From Smittium culicis (Eukaryota; Kickxellomycota; Harpellomycetes; Harpellales; Legeriomycetaceae), in contig LSSN01003289.1 of the NCBI GenBank assembly GCA_001970855.1, forward strand, positions 1 through 19,593: a stretch of DNA of 19,593 bases, in the 5' to 3' direction. Positions 9,330-19,458 of the stretch are shown here, piece by piece; the first letter of the stretch is position 1, and the number at the start of each line of letters is the position of its first letter. The notes under the pieces are model-generated. The model had not been told where the DNA came from and did not search any database. It saw only the letters and a list, made by a program, of their open reading frames with translations. The position numbers were made by a program, and so were the translations under genes.

Positions 9330-10071
9330 TTTACTTTCTGATTATTTGTGCGCTTTCAAAGCCCTATTTATCGGCTGTGCAAACGTACTTTCGGTCAGAG
9401 ATAAATGCCATATCAGGAAAATCACTCGTAAATTCTGTACGCTATTAAGCCTTTTTGCTTTTCTTTTCTTTATTTTTAAAGTCTAATTGACCCACTAATA
9501 CTTATGAGTTGCGCGGAACTATTCTCCTTATGTGCGTAGACTTGGCTTTGGGGGTTTTTTTTTCTCTTTTTTGAATAAAAAAAAGTTAAAGTATGGTTAA
9601 CGGGGCTGGCATCTAAAAATAAAAAAAAAAATTTCAAGGAATTTCAAAAAAAGCCTTTTTTTTTCATAGAAGCTCGAAATGTTCTTTTGGATAAACGCAC
9701 TTTAATTTATATATAGCCGTTTCAAAATTAAAATAATTAGTGCCCTATTAAAGTGAAAGAAAATGGCCTGCAATTGAAAAAAGCCTAAAAAAAAAAAAGG
9801 GATCAAACCTTATAAGGCTAATATGGTGAAATGCAAAATAGGGTTAAGTAATTAAAGGTGCAGAATTAAATGGCCGGACTTGCCTAATTCGTCACACTTG
9901 TATTGGCGCTATAAAAAAAAAAAAGCAAAGTAACATTATTTGAATCCGTTTTATGTTTGTATTATGTAATCCGAGTAACGCTTTGCCTTTAGCAGCGAAT
10001 TTCTAATTTAAATAAACTACGAATGGTTATAGGCTAGCTACTCACCTGCCTGCCTCCACCCATTCTCCATC

Positions 10072-10154
10072 CCCCCCAACAAAAAACCTAAATACATACG
10101 TAAACGCATTTTTATATTTCTTTTTATGGATATTGTTGGGGGGAGGGGGGGGGG
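10072..10154. repeat. Inverted repeat with C-tract and G-tract arms
   Basis: CCCCCCAACAA at 10072-10082 is the exact reverse complement of TTGTTGGGGGG at 10133-10143, with a 50-nt AT-rich loop. The right arm continues as A then G10 (10145-10154). It lies about 410 bp beyond the stop codon of the minus-strand Asn-rich gene, past that gene's candidate poly(A) signal. Confidence 0.75.
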
Positions 10155-10397
10155 AGAGGCAAACAAAGTATGGATATATCTCTTACGTACAGGAGAACAC
10201 CTTTTCAGCCATACAGTTTTAAATCCAAACAAAGTAAACATTCTTTTTAGGTTTCCATTCAAAAGATTATACGAGTATTAGACGCTCATACTCACGCCCA
10301 TCTCTTCAGCCAAATAAAAAAGCGCTAGAAAAGAAACAGGGGCTAGACTATACGCAATAAAAGTTACGAGAAACACGAATTGGTTTTTTATATATTC

Positions 10398-10403
10398 TTT
10401 ATT
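10398..10403 (-). terminator. Candidate poly(A) signal AATAAA (minus strand) for the Asn-rich gene
   Basis: TTTATT on the plus strand reads AATAAA within TTCAATAAAGAATA on the minus strand, about 160 nt after the stop codon at 10565. The spacing fits a 3'-end signal. Confidence 0.4.
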
Positions 10404-10564
10404 GAAGTGTAAATTAAGATGGGTGGTTGTATAAGTTTATAGTTATAATTAAAAGTAAAAGTAAATAACAATGGTGTATTTATAAATTAATATCTTTATC
10501 TTGCTGTCTTGAAACAAAAAAAATTATATCTTCAACAAAACTTCTGTCTCCTTCAGTTACGTGT

Positions 10565-11989
10565 TTAGTAATAATAGTTTTTGTTCATATTGTTTATATA
10601 TCTCCAGTTGTCTGGAACTGCTCCCACTGGCCCCATCTTTGATAGCTGTTGAGCTTCAAAATGCTCATTCATCGTAGAAATCGATGAACTCGACTCTGAT
10701 TTATGCTGGCCACGTGTGAAACATATAGTCTCAAAAGAGTCTGAAGATATATCTTTTGATCTACTAGCTCTGATACTATCTGGATAGTTACCTCCGTTAT
10801 AAAACTGGTTTTGGTTTAATACCGGGCGCTCGTAAATGTTAGAGTTGCCTCTTTGATAGCTATGGAAATTATTGTTTTGGTTATATTGGTTATTCTGGTA
10901 ACCATCATAATTGCGTTGGAAGGCTGGTAGATTTGGTACCGATGACATTGTATAATACATATTTCTGCTAGGTGTACTATTGTAAGAATTATAGTTGTAA
11001 TAGTTACCATGATTGTGGTGGTTTTGAATATGATTAGGTATTGGACTAGTGTTTTGTGTGTTAACTGGACTAGTATTTTTAGAAATAAGCGCCTTCTCCT
11101 TCTCCTTTTGCTTTGATGATATTGCTGAAAACACATCATCCATGAAATTCAAAGAAGAGCTACTTGAATCCAGATTGTCTGATGACTTATTGCTTATAGA
11201 GCATGATAATGTTTCTGAACTGTTTATAGATGGTAATGTTACTTTCTTCTTTTTCTTAGGCTCGCTTTCTGTTTTTTTGGGGCTACTAGATTCGCTTGAT
11301 GAAGAAATTGTAAAGTTATCAAAGTTCAAGTCGAGTTTAAAATCGCTGACGTCAGGAACGATTTTAGTGTCTTTTTTAGGTTTGGTTTTTTCTTTATCTT
11401 CTTTTGTCGGTGTTAAAACCACTTGTTGCTGCAGTTTATGAGCAAAAGATGTGTGAACTACTTTTGGTGCCTCAGTAGAATACTTTTCGCGAATAGGCAC
11501 TGAAGGAGTGTACGAGTCGAAATACTCCTTACGAATATCGTTAGCATCGTTATTGTGGCCTAGCGCACTTCTGAATCCGCTTGGGTATCCACTGACGCTA
11601 TTAAATCTGACTCCAGTATTAGGTCCATTGACGTTATAGTTGGTTCTGGCGACAGATATTTTGTTTGCGTTTAGGTTGTTTACAAGATTTGGATGTAAGC
11701 TAGACCTACTGTTTAATTGAGGCTCATTATTGAGTCTCGAAACACCCATAGTTCTTGGAACTAACAAGGTGTTTGTGTTGTTTCTCTTAAACCGAGAATG
11801 AGCGGAATTATCTACACAGTTAATACGCGACACATTATTGTTTGAGAAATGAACGCTGTTAACTCTTGTGTTTTGCATGTTGCTATTGCTGCTGTTGTTG
11901 TAGTACCTAGCGCTTTGGTGGGTAATCGGTGCGTTTTGCAAAAACCTGTTGTTTCCAGGATAGTAGACTTGGTTCTGGTACAGATTCAT
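10565..11989 (-). CDS. Asn/Ser-rich disordered protein, 474 residues, unknown function
   Basis: An uninterrupted minus-strand ORF runs from ATG at 11989 to TAA at 10565-10567. The start is supported by an upstream sense-strand region without any ATG for almost 780 nt. The whole product is low-complexity with no membrane span or recognisable domain. An Asn/Arg/Ser-rich N-terminal third is followed by a charged Lys/Glu/Thr section (about 195-210) and a Ser-acid section SSSSESSSPKKTES (229-242). KKKKK at 245-249 could serve in nuclear import. An Asn/Tyr/His/Gln-rich section (about 309-400) and a Ser-rich end precede MGPVGAVPDNWRYINN and a terminal YYY. Two similar short motifs stand out: LNFDNF (221-226) and LNFMDDVF (280-287). 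The composition suggests a regulatory or RNA/condensate-associated protein, but that is only an inference. Other-strand frames here are shadows. Confidence 0.8.
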   Translation of the reverse strand: MNLYQNQVYYPGNNRFLQNAPITHQSARYYNNSSNSNMQNTRVNSVHFSNNNVSRINCVDNSAHSRFKRNNTNTLLVPRTMGVSRLNNEPQLNSRSSLHPNLVNNLNANKISVARTNYNVNGPNTGVRFNSVSGYPSGFRSALGHNNDANDIRKEYFDSYTPSVPIREKYSTEAPKVVHTSFAHKLQQQVVLTPTKEDKEKTKPKKDTKIVPDVSDFKLDLNFDNFTISSSSESSSPKKTESEPKKKKKVTLPSINSSETLSCSISNKSSDNLDSSSSSLNFMDDVFSAISSKQKEKEKALISKNTSPVNTQNTSPIPNHIQNHHNHGNYYNYNSYNSTPSRNMYYTMSSVPNLPAFQRNYDGYQNNQYNQNNNFHSYQRGNSNIYERPVLNQNQFYNGGNYPDSIRASRSKDISSDSFETICFTRGQHKSESSSSISTMNEHFEAQQLSKMGPVGAVPDNWRYINNMNKNYYY

Positions 11990-12767
11990 GATACAGACTA
12001 GTGGTGATGGTACGCTTACAAGAGATAAACAGTTTTTATACAGGTATAAGTGTTGATAAAAGGGTATTGAGTAATAAAATAATAGGTTGAAGGAAGAAAG
12101 AGAAAGGGTATTATTGAGATTTCAGGACTAGAAAATTAGGGAAAGAGGTGGCGGTAATATACGTTAATGCGTAGTGTTTTGGAATAGAAGGCAGAGGTTT
12201 AGAAACGTTATTTTTTGCGCAAGTAATAGAGGTGATAGAAAGATTAGTACAAATATGATAGAAAGGTGAGGGATATAGCACAGGGTAGGGTGAAAAGAAA
12301 CAAAGGGATGTTAGAAATAGATAAATGTCGTATATTCGAGACTATTTAAAAGGAAATAGGTATAAGGGTTCAGAGTAAACAAGGGGATAGAAGGACTATT
12401 AATCCAAAGCGAAAAATAGGTGTCAGACTGATGACCAAAATAAGGGCAAATAGAAGGGCCGGCTAATAAAGGGGTGCGAGAATTAATAAACACTAAAGTT
12501 TAATTTTAAGCAAAGATTAAGGCAAAAGGAAAAGATATTTATATGAACTCCGGCAGCGTCCAATTACGGAAATATGGTATTATTTTGGGGGGAATAAGGG
12601 AGCAGGCGTAGATTATATAATAGCGTAGCACCAAAAGGTAATGATGGGAGCTATAATTGGAAGGTGTTCGTTCTAGGTTAAAGGAAATTAAAAAGTTAAA
12701 ATCTAGTTTGTTCAAGAGAAAAAAAATTCAGGGAAAATAGATACTTTTATTAGATTTTCCCAGAGCC
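11990..12767 (-). promoter_or_regulatory. Long pyrimidine-rich, ATG-free leader/promoter of the Asn-rich gene
   Basis: Read on the minus strand, this stretch contains no ATG (no CAT on the plus strand until 12768). It is strongly C-over-G: 103 C against 22 G in the sense direction across 12061-12420. A TATATAATC element (plus-strand 12614-12620) lies about 625 bp before the start codon. This mirrors, on a larger scale, the pyrimidine-rich ATG-free leader before DENND6, so I read it as promoter plus a long 5' UTR. Confidence 0.5.
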
Positions 12768-13165
12768 CATTGTCCCTCGCCATTTTTTCAAACTGTGTTA
12801 ATCACTTAATCACTTAATGAGAAATGATCAGTTTAATTAAAGCTAATCACTTCACAGTCAAAAAATGCTCTCCAGTAGCTACGAAATATTAATAAAAAAC
12901 AGAAACAATCTAAAACCTCCTCTGAATAAAATGTATTTGATTCATGTTTTAATATACTAATGCCCTGCGATTCAGGAAATGCTCCCCATTTATTTAGACT
13001 AATTTCTTTTTTTTCTGCTGCTATTTTTTTCCCGCTACTCCAATAATCGCACTATATTTTTTTATCCAAACTTCCCCATTGGCTGCACCTATTCTAAACC
13101 TCCTTCTGAATCATTCTTGGGCTCTACTCTGCATCTGACTTTCCCATTCGCCCGCCATAGTATGT

Positions 13166-13170
13166 CCAAT
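13166..13170 (+). promoter_or_regulatory. CCAAT box candidate
   Basis: GTCCAATCAGAG closely fits the CCAATCA core of Hap/NF-Y sites. It lies about 1.18 kb upstream of the Asn-rich gene start, in the GC-richer island. Confidence 0.3.
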
Positions 13171-13473
13171 CAGAGCTTATAATCCGTTAGCTGCATTTTC
13201 CAACTCCATCTGTTCCCCGCTAAAAAGTTGCCCTTCGCCGCATATCGTGCCTCGAATAAGAATTGGGATTAGTTCCCTCATATATGGTCTGAAAACGGTC
13301 TGCGCCCAATAGCATCGGCGACTTTTCAGAGGGTGTAGCGATTTCTTGCGAAATTCTGATAATAAGAATGTTATTCATCCCAAGAACGCTGTGAAAAGCC
13401 AATAATAAGGCCCATTAGTTTCCAAATGAGTATGCGGATTGCTTAAAACAATTTCCTTTTTCCCAAATTGATT

Positions 13474-13594
13474 TTTATTTAGCGTTAAACAAAAAAAAAT
13501 TTATTTAACACTAAACAGTTTTTTTTTTAATTAATTATTAAATCGATTTATGTTTTTATTTATTATTAAATAAATTGGTTTATGTTTTTGTTTA
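13474..13594. repeat. Cluster of imperfect direct repeats
   Basis: TTTATTTAGCGTTAAAC (13474-13490) recurs as TTTATTTAACACTAAAC (13500-13516), 14 of 17 identical at a 26-bp spacing. They are followed by two imperfect units sharing ATTATTAAAT and TTTATGTTTTT (13534-13557 and 13562-13589). The cluster sits between two GC-richer stretches. Confidence 0.6.
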
Positions 13595-16045
13595 TGCAAA
13601 GATTTCTGCAGTAGTAACTACGTGCGTCCAATAGCGCAATACCTGCATAAGAATGCAACTAAGACCTTTTTTAACGCCAGCCATGATTTTCCAATATATT
13701 TATACGTATTCTGTGAATAGTACTGTAATCGGCCCAGCTGTGTGGAAGGCCACCTAACACAACTTCTCAAACATTCTCTTCATACTCATCCCCACTCGTG
13801 CTCTACCCCAAACTATTATTCCATGACTAATCGCCGTGGAATAGCGCTTGTTTGCTCTGAGTTTTGGGCAGGTCAAGAGATCCCTACTGCACTGGGTAAA
13901 CAAAATAATAATATAGCGTTTATTTTATTTCTCTGCTCACATCAAATAAGTCACTAAACTTGTAAAAAAAAAACATCAAATATTTATCTCTGATAATCAC
14001 CCTCTTATATTAAAGTTGGCACATTTTCCACAAATCTAAACATCCATTTGTAAACTGCATCAGATTAATGCAATGTTTTATGAGTAATCATCAAATACTG
14101 CTTCTTTTTCTCGAAAAAATATGTTTACAGTAATATTTAATTTTATTACGTGTAATTCTCATAATCAGATTATTAGTATGCAATATTCCCATTAAATATA
14201 CCGTTTAAAATCAACATCATAGCAGAGCTTTTTTTTAGTAAATCACACAACATTCTTTACATGATTTGCGCCTAATACAAACAATTAAATCAACTGTATC
14301 TATAATTGTTTCTACTCTCCCCAACCCAAAAAACTTCCTAAAATAAAACCTAAATAATTTACCATTCTTAACCATCAATTTAAACATTCTCCGATTTTTA
14401 ATCTTCAATAATAAAAAAGTTATAAAAAAAACCACTCATTTTCTCAATTTACTAATAGATTACTAAACATTCTTCATTAATGCGCTCTTTTTATCGTATC
14501 ATCGCAGATTCACTTGTTCCGCTCAACTTGAAAAATAAAATTATTTACATTCTGTTATACTGATAAACAAAGAATTTTATTTTCTAATCAGCCCTATATA
14601 TATCCTCGTAGCATTTTTAGTGGCTAAATTGTATTGTATAACCCAGCAATTTTTTTTCAACTATATCTTTAGTGTTTTTTATTCACTCTTGGTTGATTAT
14701 CTTTCTAAAGTAACGAAAATAATAAACTCTGAATATTTGAAAGCTGTAACAATATCTTGCGTCGGCTTGTTATTAAGCTTATACTTTTTCCGCTAAAATG
14801 GTTCGATTTTTAAATTTACTTTTGTATATTTTTTGATACAGCTCAAAAATATCAAAAATAGAAATTACATTACATAAGTATTATATCAGGGCTTAATTTT
14901 TGTTACGGCGCTGCGATTTATTTATTGTTTTCCCTCTCAATTAGCAGCTTCATCCCAAAACCTGGATTAGAACTTTATCTAATCCAACGCATCAAATAAA
15001 TTACAACTAAATTCGGTATAACGTTCAGTTATATATACATATCCAAGTTTACCATACTTGGTTGCATAATAATATTTGCGTTTATGGGAGATTATTTCGG
15101 TGAGCGGAACTTTTCCTATTAAAAATTTCCTACTCATCGTCTTTGAATTTTATGATGCAACCAATAACTTTATCTGATTTATACAAGTTAATAGAATTTC
15201 TAAGAAAAAAAGTTTCGCTTCCTCTAAGAATATCCCATATATGACTTCAAATTTCTTTAAATGAAATTATGTGACAAACTTATTGAAATATGATGTTAGA
15301 CAATAACGCAGTTTCCTCGAGCAGGCTTTTTAGAATTTTTTTTTATTAAATAAGTAGACTGTGATTAGGCAAATGAGTATGATTTTAGCACATATGCTGG
15401 AAATTGATATTTTCTATCTATCTTTAAATCCGAGCTATCCCAACAATATGTTTATACAGAGATTATAACCAATAATCGAATTTTTATTGCTTTAAATAGT
15501 CAAAAGATAGTTAGGTAATGTATCTTTGCTTTTCTTGATCAACGTGAATCTTTGGGATATCGATGGTTCATTATAAATTGAATAAAAGTATTTAATAATT
15601 AGCAAATTAAGCTGATCTTGACAATACACACCTTTTAATCAAAAAATATAATTATCTCTTAATAATTATCCTTCAGACATCCACACCCTTATCGCCAATT
15701 CGATAAATAATCTTTTTTACTCGAAAAGGTGTTTTAAAAATATTTGTATCCCTTTTAATTCCAGCAAAACATTTTTTTAGAACAAGATGGATAGTATCCA
15801 GATAATATAATATAAGGTTTCACATTTAGCCCAATGAAGTAAGAGTATCTCCAACCCTACTGGGAATTAAAAAATATGTTTTGTTCAAATCATTACGTAC
15901 TAAATATGAATAGTTTTATATTAGTGCCTTTTAACAAAGTTTAAAAAACTGATACATTGTAAACCTTTCACTTGTTTAGTAAAATTGAAAAATACTTTTA
16001 TCCACAGCTTTTTATCTTTATTAAAACTAAATTCCCCTCAACACA

Positions 16046-16057
16046 CCCCCCCCCCCC
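16046..16057 (+). repeat. C12 homopolymer
   Basis: Twelve consecutive C residues after ACACA in DNA of about 20% GC. It is the longest C run in the window and, like the G11 run, is probably unstable in length. Confidence 0.9.
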
Positions 16058-17749
16058 AAAGCACCTATTTATTTACTGTTTTTTTTTTTTGCATACCTAT
16101 TTAATTATTTTTTCTCAATTATTTAATAGCAAAACTAAAAATTTTCCAAGCGTATATCGTTAACTTATTTGGTTAATGTAAATCCTCCCCTTTTTTTAAT
16201 TTAAAGGATCAGTAGAAAATATATTATTCAAATACTCGGATCTGGGAATCAATTTATGACGATCGTTTCTTTGATGACCATGATACTATACAAGTATAAT
16301 GAATAGATCTTATAAACCACTTTATTTCATAAAATCGATATGTCAATCAAATCAAATAGTATTTATTTTTACAATTTTATTTATATGCCTACTGTGTTTT
16401 TTTGTTTTACAAGCCTTAGTATACCCAACATTTCCATTTTATTTTTCTGAATCTCGGATAATTACTTTTTTAAAAAAAATAACTGAAAAATTAATAAAAA
16501 TACAAGTACTTATTAAAAAGCTAACTTTATTTTAAAAGGTAATCTGATTAAGTGCATAGCTCTTAAAAATATCCAAATTGGTTAGATTACAATAAAATTT
16601 TAAATATGCGAAACTCTTTTTCGTCAAGTGTACCTCAAGTCAGATATAATGGTAATTATAATAGCTTATATACGCATATATACGCATTTGAAAGATGATA
16701 CTCATCATTTTAATATAATTGAAGAGATTTTATTCATAAAAATTAGCATAGAACTGTTGATTAGCTTTAATTATACGATTTTAAATAGAAAATATATGTA
16801 ATTTTTAGAATAAAATAATAGCAAAATTAAGCTAAAATTAAATTTTTAATGTTTTAAGGATGCAAGTTTTTTGACAGAAAAAAATATCATAACTGCATGG
16901 AAGCATTCCTTGACTAGATATCTTTATGAGCTTGCATTATATTAGTATGATATGTACACTTGAAATGTATATATACTCGCTACTTTTATATGAAACACAC
17001 ATTTTTAATATTATTCTTTCTCATATCTAAATAATAGATGACAGCATAACCAGTACTCTGAAACACACACACAGTGACATTCAGTAAAAAAATTATGAAT
17101 AAAATTATACCTATATTAAAAATTAAAAAATAGCCTTCATGAATGTATACCGTGTAAATATTTTTCTAAATTTTAAAATATTAAAACATTTCTCATTAAT
17201 ATCTTGAAAAAATAATCAGATCATTTATTACGTACAATCTGTGTTTGTGGGCTCTAATAGATTTGATTTGAAAATTAAATTGCCTTTATTCTTTAGAATT
17301 GAAATAAACATAAATCGTAAATACATAAAAGTATCCTTAGAAAGCAGAAACATTCATATTAAAAATTTACGTGTTTTTTTCTTTCCTCAAAAATATTTAC
17401 ATTTAAACATATGATTATATCAAAAATAATTCAAGTTTTTCTAATCTGAATAGATTTTACTTTTTAAAGTAAAAAATTCAATTAATGTATTCAAATTTGG
17501 CTAAAAATGTGGAAAACTGACTTTAAATAAAATAAGAATAAAAAAATAGCTCAATAAAATTAAATTAATCCATGAATTTTAATTAAACCTATAATGCTAT
17601 TGTATTTCTAAACTAATTTAATAATTTACCTTTAAATACAATATATTGTTTTTGCTTTTAAAAAAAATGCAAGTTACACAATTGATTAATTTAGTACTAT
17701 ACACACTTAAATATATTTTTTGGTAGTTTATGGCTAATTAAAATTTTTT

Positions 17750-19372
17750 CGGAATTTTATTGGCACAAGAAATTTTATTATAGTATTTAATAAAGAAAGT
17801 AATTTTTTTGATTACATCGTATTAAGCGTATGGGAATTGATTTGATCTCCTAAAATTGAATTGATATTTAATTAAAAAAATCATTAACTTAACTTTTATA
17901 ATCTTCTAAACAAAGTTATAATGTTTTTTTAAAATTATCAATTAAATATATTGTATGTATCATATAATATATCCAGTTACCGATAATTTGGAAAAGAAAG
18001 GTGTTATAGTTATAAATATAAATACTTAGCCCATGGTTTCCACAATTTTTTAAAACAAAAAATATAACTTTAAACCAAGTTTTAGAAATATTAAAAGTTA
18101 TTGATAAAGCTAATATACATATATTCAATAGTCATTTTATGGTTGAATTTTTTGAGGTTAATTTTAGATATAATAATCATTCGTTCTAGTTTCAATTTGG
18201 GTGTGACTTTTTTGAATTTAAAAAAATGGTTATACTATTCAGTAAATATTCTTAAACAAATTATAAATTAAAACTATTCCTATAGTAAAGTAAATTTCGA
18301 GAAAATTATAAAAAAAAATCCCGATTTAGAGAAATAAGTGTTATTTGATTGATGATTAAAATTATAATATAAAAATCCGATGTATTTTGTTTAACAACTT
18401 ACAATACTATTGATCATTCGAACTTGAGTAAAATTTTAGATAACATCTAGTAATTAACCAATTAAAAATTATAAAATAAAGTCATCATATATTAATATTT
18501 TAATATTTGCTAGAATAGTATTTATTAATAAATTTCTCTCAATAAAAGTTTCGGTTGGAGGTGAATTGAAATATTATACTTATTATGATTGAAAATATTT
18601 ATATATACGCAAAATATTGTCAATATCTAATAAATTTCATATAGGCATAATACCTATCAAAAAAGTAATACATATAACCCAATTATGCCAAGGATAGCTA
18701 AAAAAAAAATTTGGCATCAATTTAAAATAGATTTTAGGAAATCTGTTTATTCAAAATAAATTATAAGAATTTTTATGGAAAAGATAATTTGAATTAATTG
18801 AAATCAAGTAAAAAGAATAATTAATTTAAAATTTCTTAGAAAAAGATAATAAAAAATTGCTTTAAATTAATATCCTAGAGAAGCCTTTTATAATAGGTGT
18901 AAATATTTGAATCAAATAAGTTTGAATATAAAACTTAAAGCCTAGAAAATTTCCAAAGTATAAATTATCTTATCTCAATTATTTGAGAGAAATTTAGTTA
19001 GGAAATTACAATATATTGATTAAAGATTAAAATATAATTAAATGTAAATAGCAAGTGCATATAAAATAGATCATGATATATATAATTAAAAACAAAATTT
19101 TATATCCTTGGCTATTTTCTAATAGGCATTGAATGTATTTAATTCATAAATGAAACGAGAAAATTTTAAAATTTATTAATTTTATGTAATATTTTTATTT
19201 ACTATAATTTTAGCAAGAAACATCTGCTCGAATAGTTTATTTTGCTTAAAAATATAAAAATCAGTAATCTCAATTTTAGTTTGAAATTGACAAAAAGAAT
19301 AAAATTATAATTTCTCAGATATTTTTTAGGGTGATATGGTTTTTTTTTTTAATCACGGAATTTTATTGGTAC
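17750..19372 (+). repeat. Dispersed pair of near-identical 17-mers
   Basis: CGGAATTTTATTGGCAC at 17750-17766 and CGGAATTTTATTGGTAC at 19356-19372 differ at one base and are both preceded by T runs. The flanks are only loosely similar. They could be remnants of a dispersed repeat or chance. Confidence 0.35.
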
Positions 19373-19458
19373 GATAAAAACAATAGAAAATACACGTTAA
19401 ATAAACTAAAAAAATAGAAATTTAGTACAAGGCATAAAAAAATAATATTCAAATATTA

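Larger units (their letters stand above)
7000..10397. other. 3.4-kb spacer between convergent genes, G-skewed in its left half
   Basis: No frame here has convincing coding character. The longest (101 codons, minus strand, 8877-9182) is hydrophobic and follows the local composition. Nine sampled 60-bp lines between 7561 and 8340 contain 126 G and 59 C on the plus strand, with G tracts at 7615-7620, 8092-8102 and near 8176-8185. Other contents are a TTA microsatellite at 9306-9329, GTTTTT-type repeats near 8465-8485 and 8691-8712, and an inverted repeat at 10072-10143. Confidence 0.6.
12768..14000. other. GC-richer C-skewed island without a recognised gene
   Basis: The plus strand here switches to C over G: 104 C against 54 G in 12961-13320. 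Frames are open for up to about 60 codons on both strands (for example minus 13220-13402 and plus 13721-13957), but these lack Met starts and continue only through stops. They are best explained by the higher GC content. CCAAT-like sites occur at 13166-13170 (GTCCAATCAGAG) and within GCGCCCAATAGC near 13300 and GCGTCCAATAGC near 13623. It may be a divergent promoter island or a very old gene relic. Confidence 0.4.
14001..19458. other. 5.4-kb AT-rich gene desert
   Basis: No frame of coding quality is visible. Sampled lines run at about 17-22% GC. Contents noted are a perfect 9-bp hairpin at 14963-14986 (TGGATTAGA, loop ACTTTA, TCTAATCCA), a C12 run at 16046-16057, a 10-bp tandem TATATACGCA near 16667-16686, and two near-identical 17-mers at 17750-17766 and 19356-19372. 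Short hydrophobic frames such as plus 16299-16535 look like chance products of composition. Confidence 0.6.

Noticed and set aside
11049..11441. 130-codon plus-strand ORF opposite the Asn-rich gene
   Set aside because: It is the antisense shadow of the Ser/Lys-rich coding sequence (poly-Phe/Leu from the reverse of Lys and Ser codons).
13220..13402. Minus-strand 60-codon open frame as a small gene
   Set aside because: It begins with TTG rather than ATG, and a plus-strand frame over the same bases is open for a similar length, so the openness reflects local GC content. At most it is an old relic.
14235..14435. Minus-strand ORF ending CKECCVIY, suggestive of a prenylation-like tail
   Set aside because: The terminal tyrosine is not a usual CaaX ending, the rest is composition-driven, and it lies in a C-skewed AT-rich region without promoter or 3' signals.
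14963..14986. Perfect 9-bp hairpin with 6-nt loop (TGGATTAGA, TCTAATCCA) as a structured RNA or tRNA arm
   Set aside because: One or more such hairpins are expected by chance in about 20 kb of AT-rich DNA, and no tRNA boxes or other arms surround it.
16299..16535. 78-codon ORF with one hydrophobic span resembling a small membrane protein
   Set aside because: Phe/Ile/Lys-heavy composition follows the AT content, the C-terminus is poly-Lys/Ile-like, and there is no supporting context.
14001..19458. Mitochondrial-derived insertion or homing-endonuclease intron suggested by very low GC
   Set aside because: No LAGLIDADG or GIY-YIG motif, respiratory-chain gene fragment or rRNA segment can be read in any frame.
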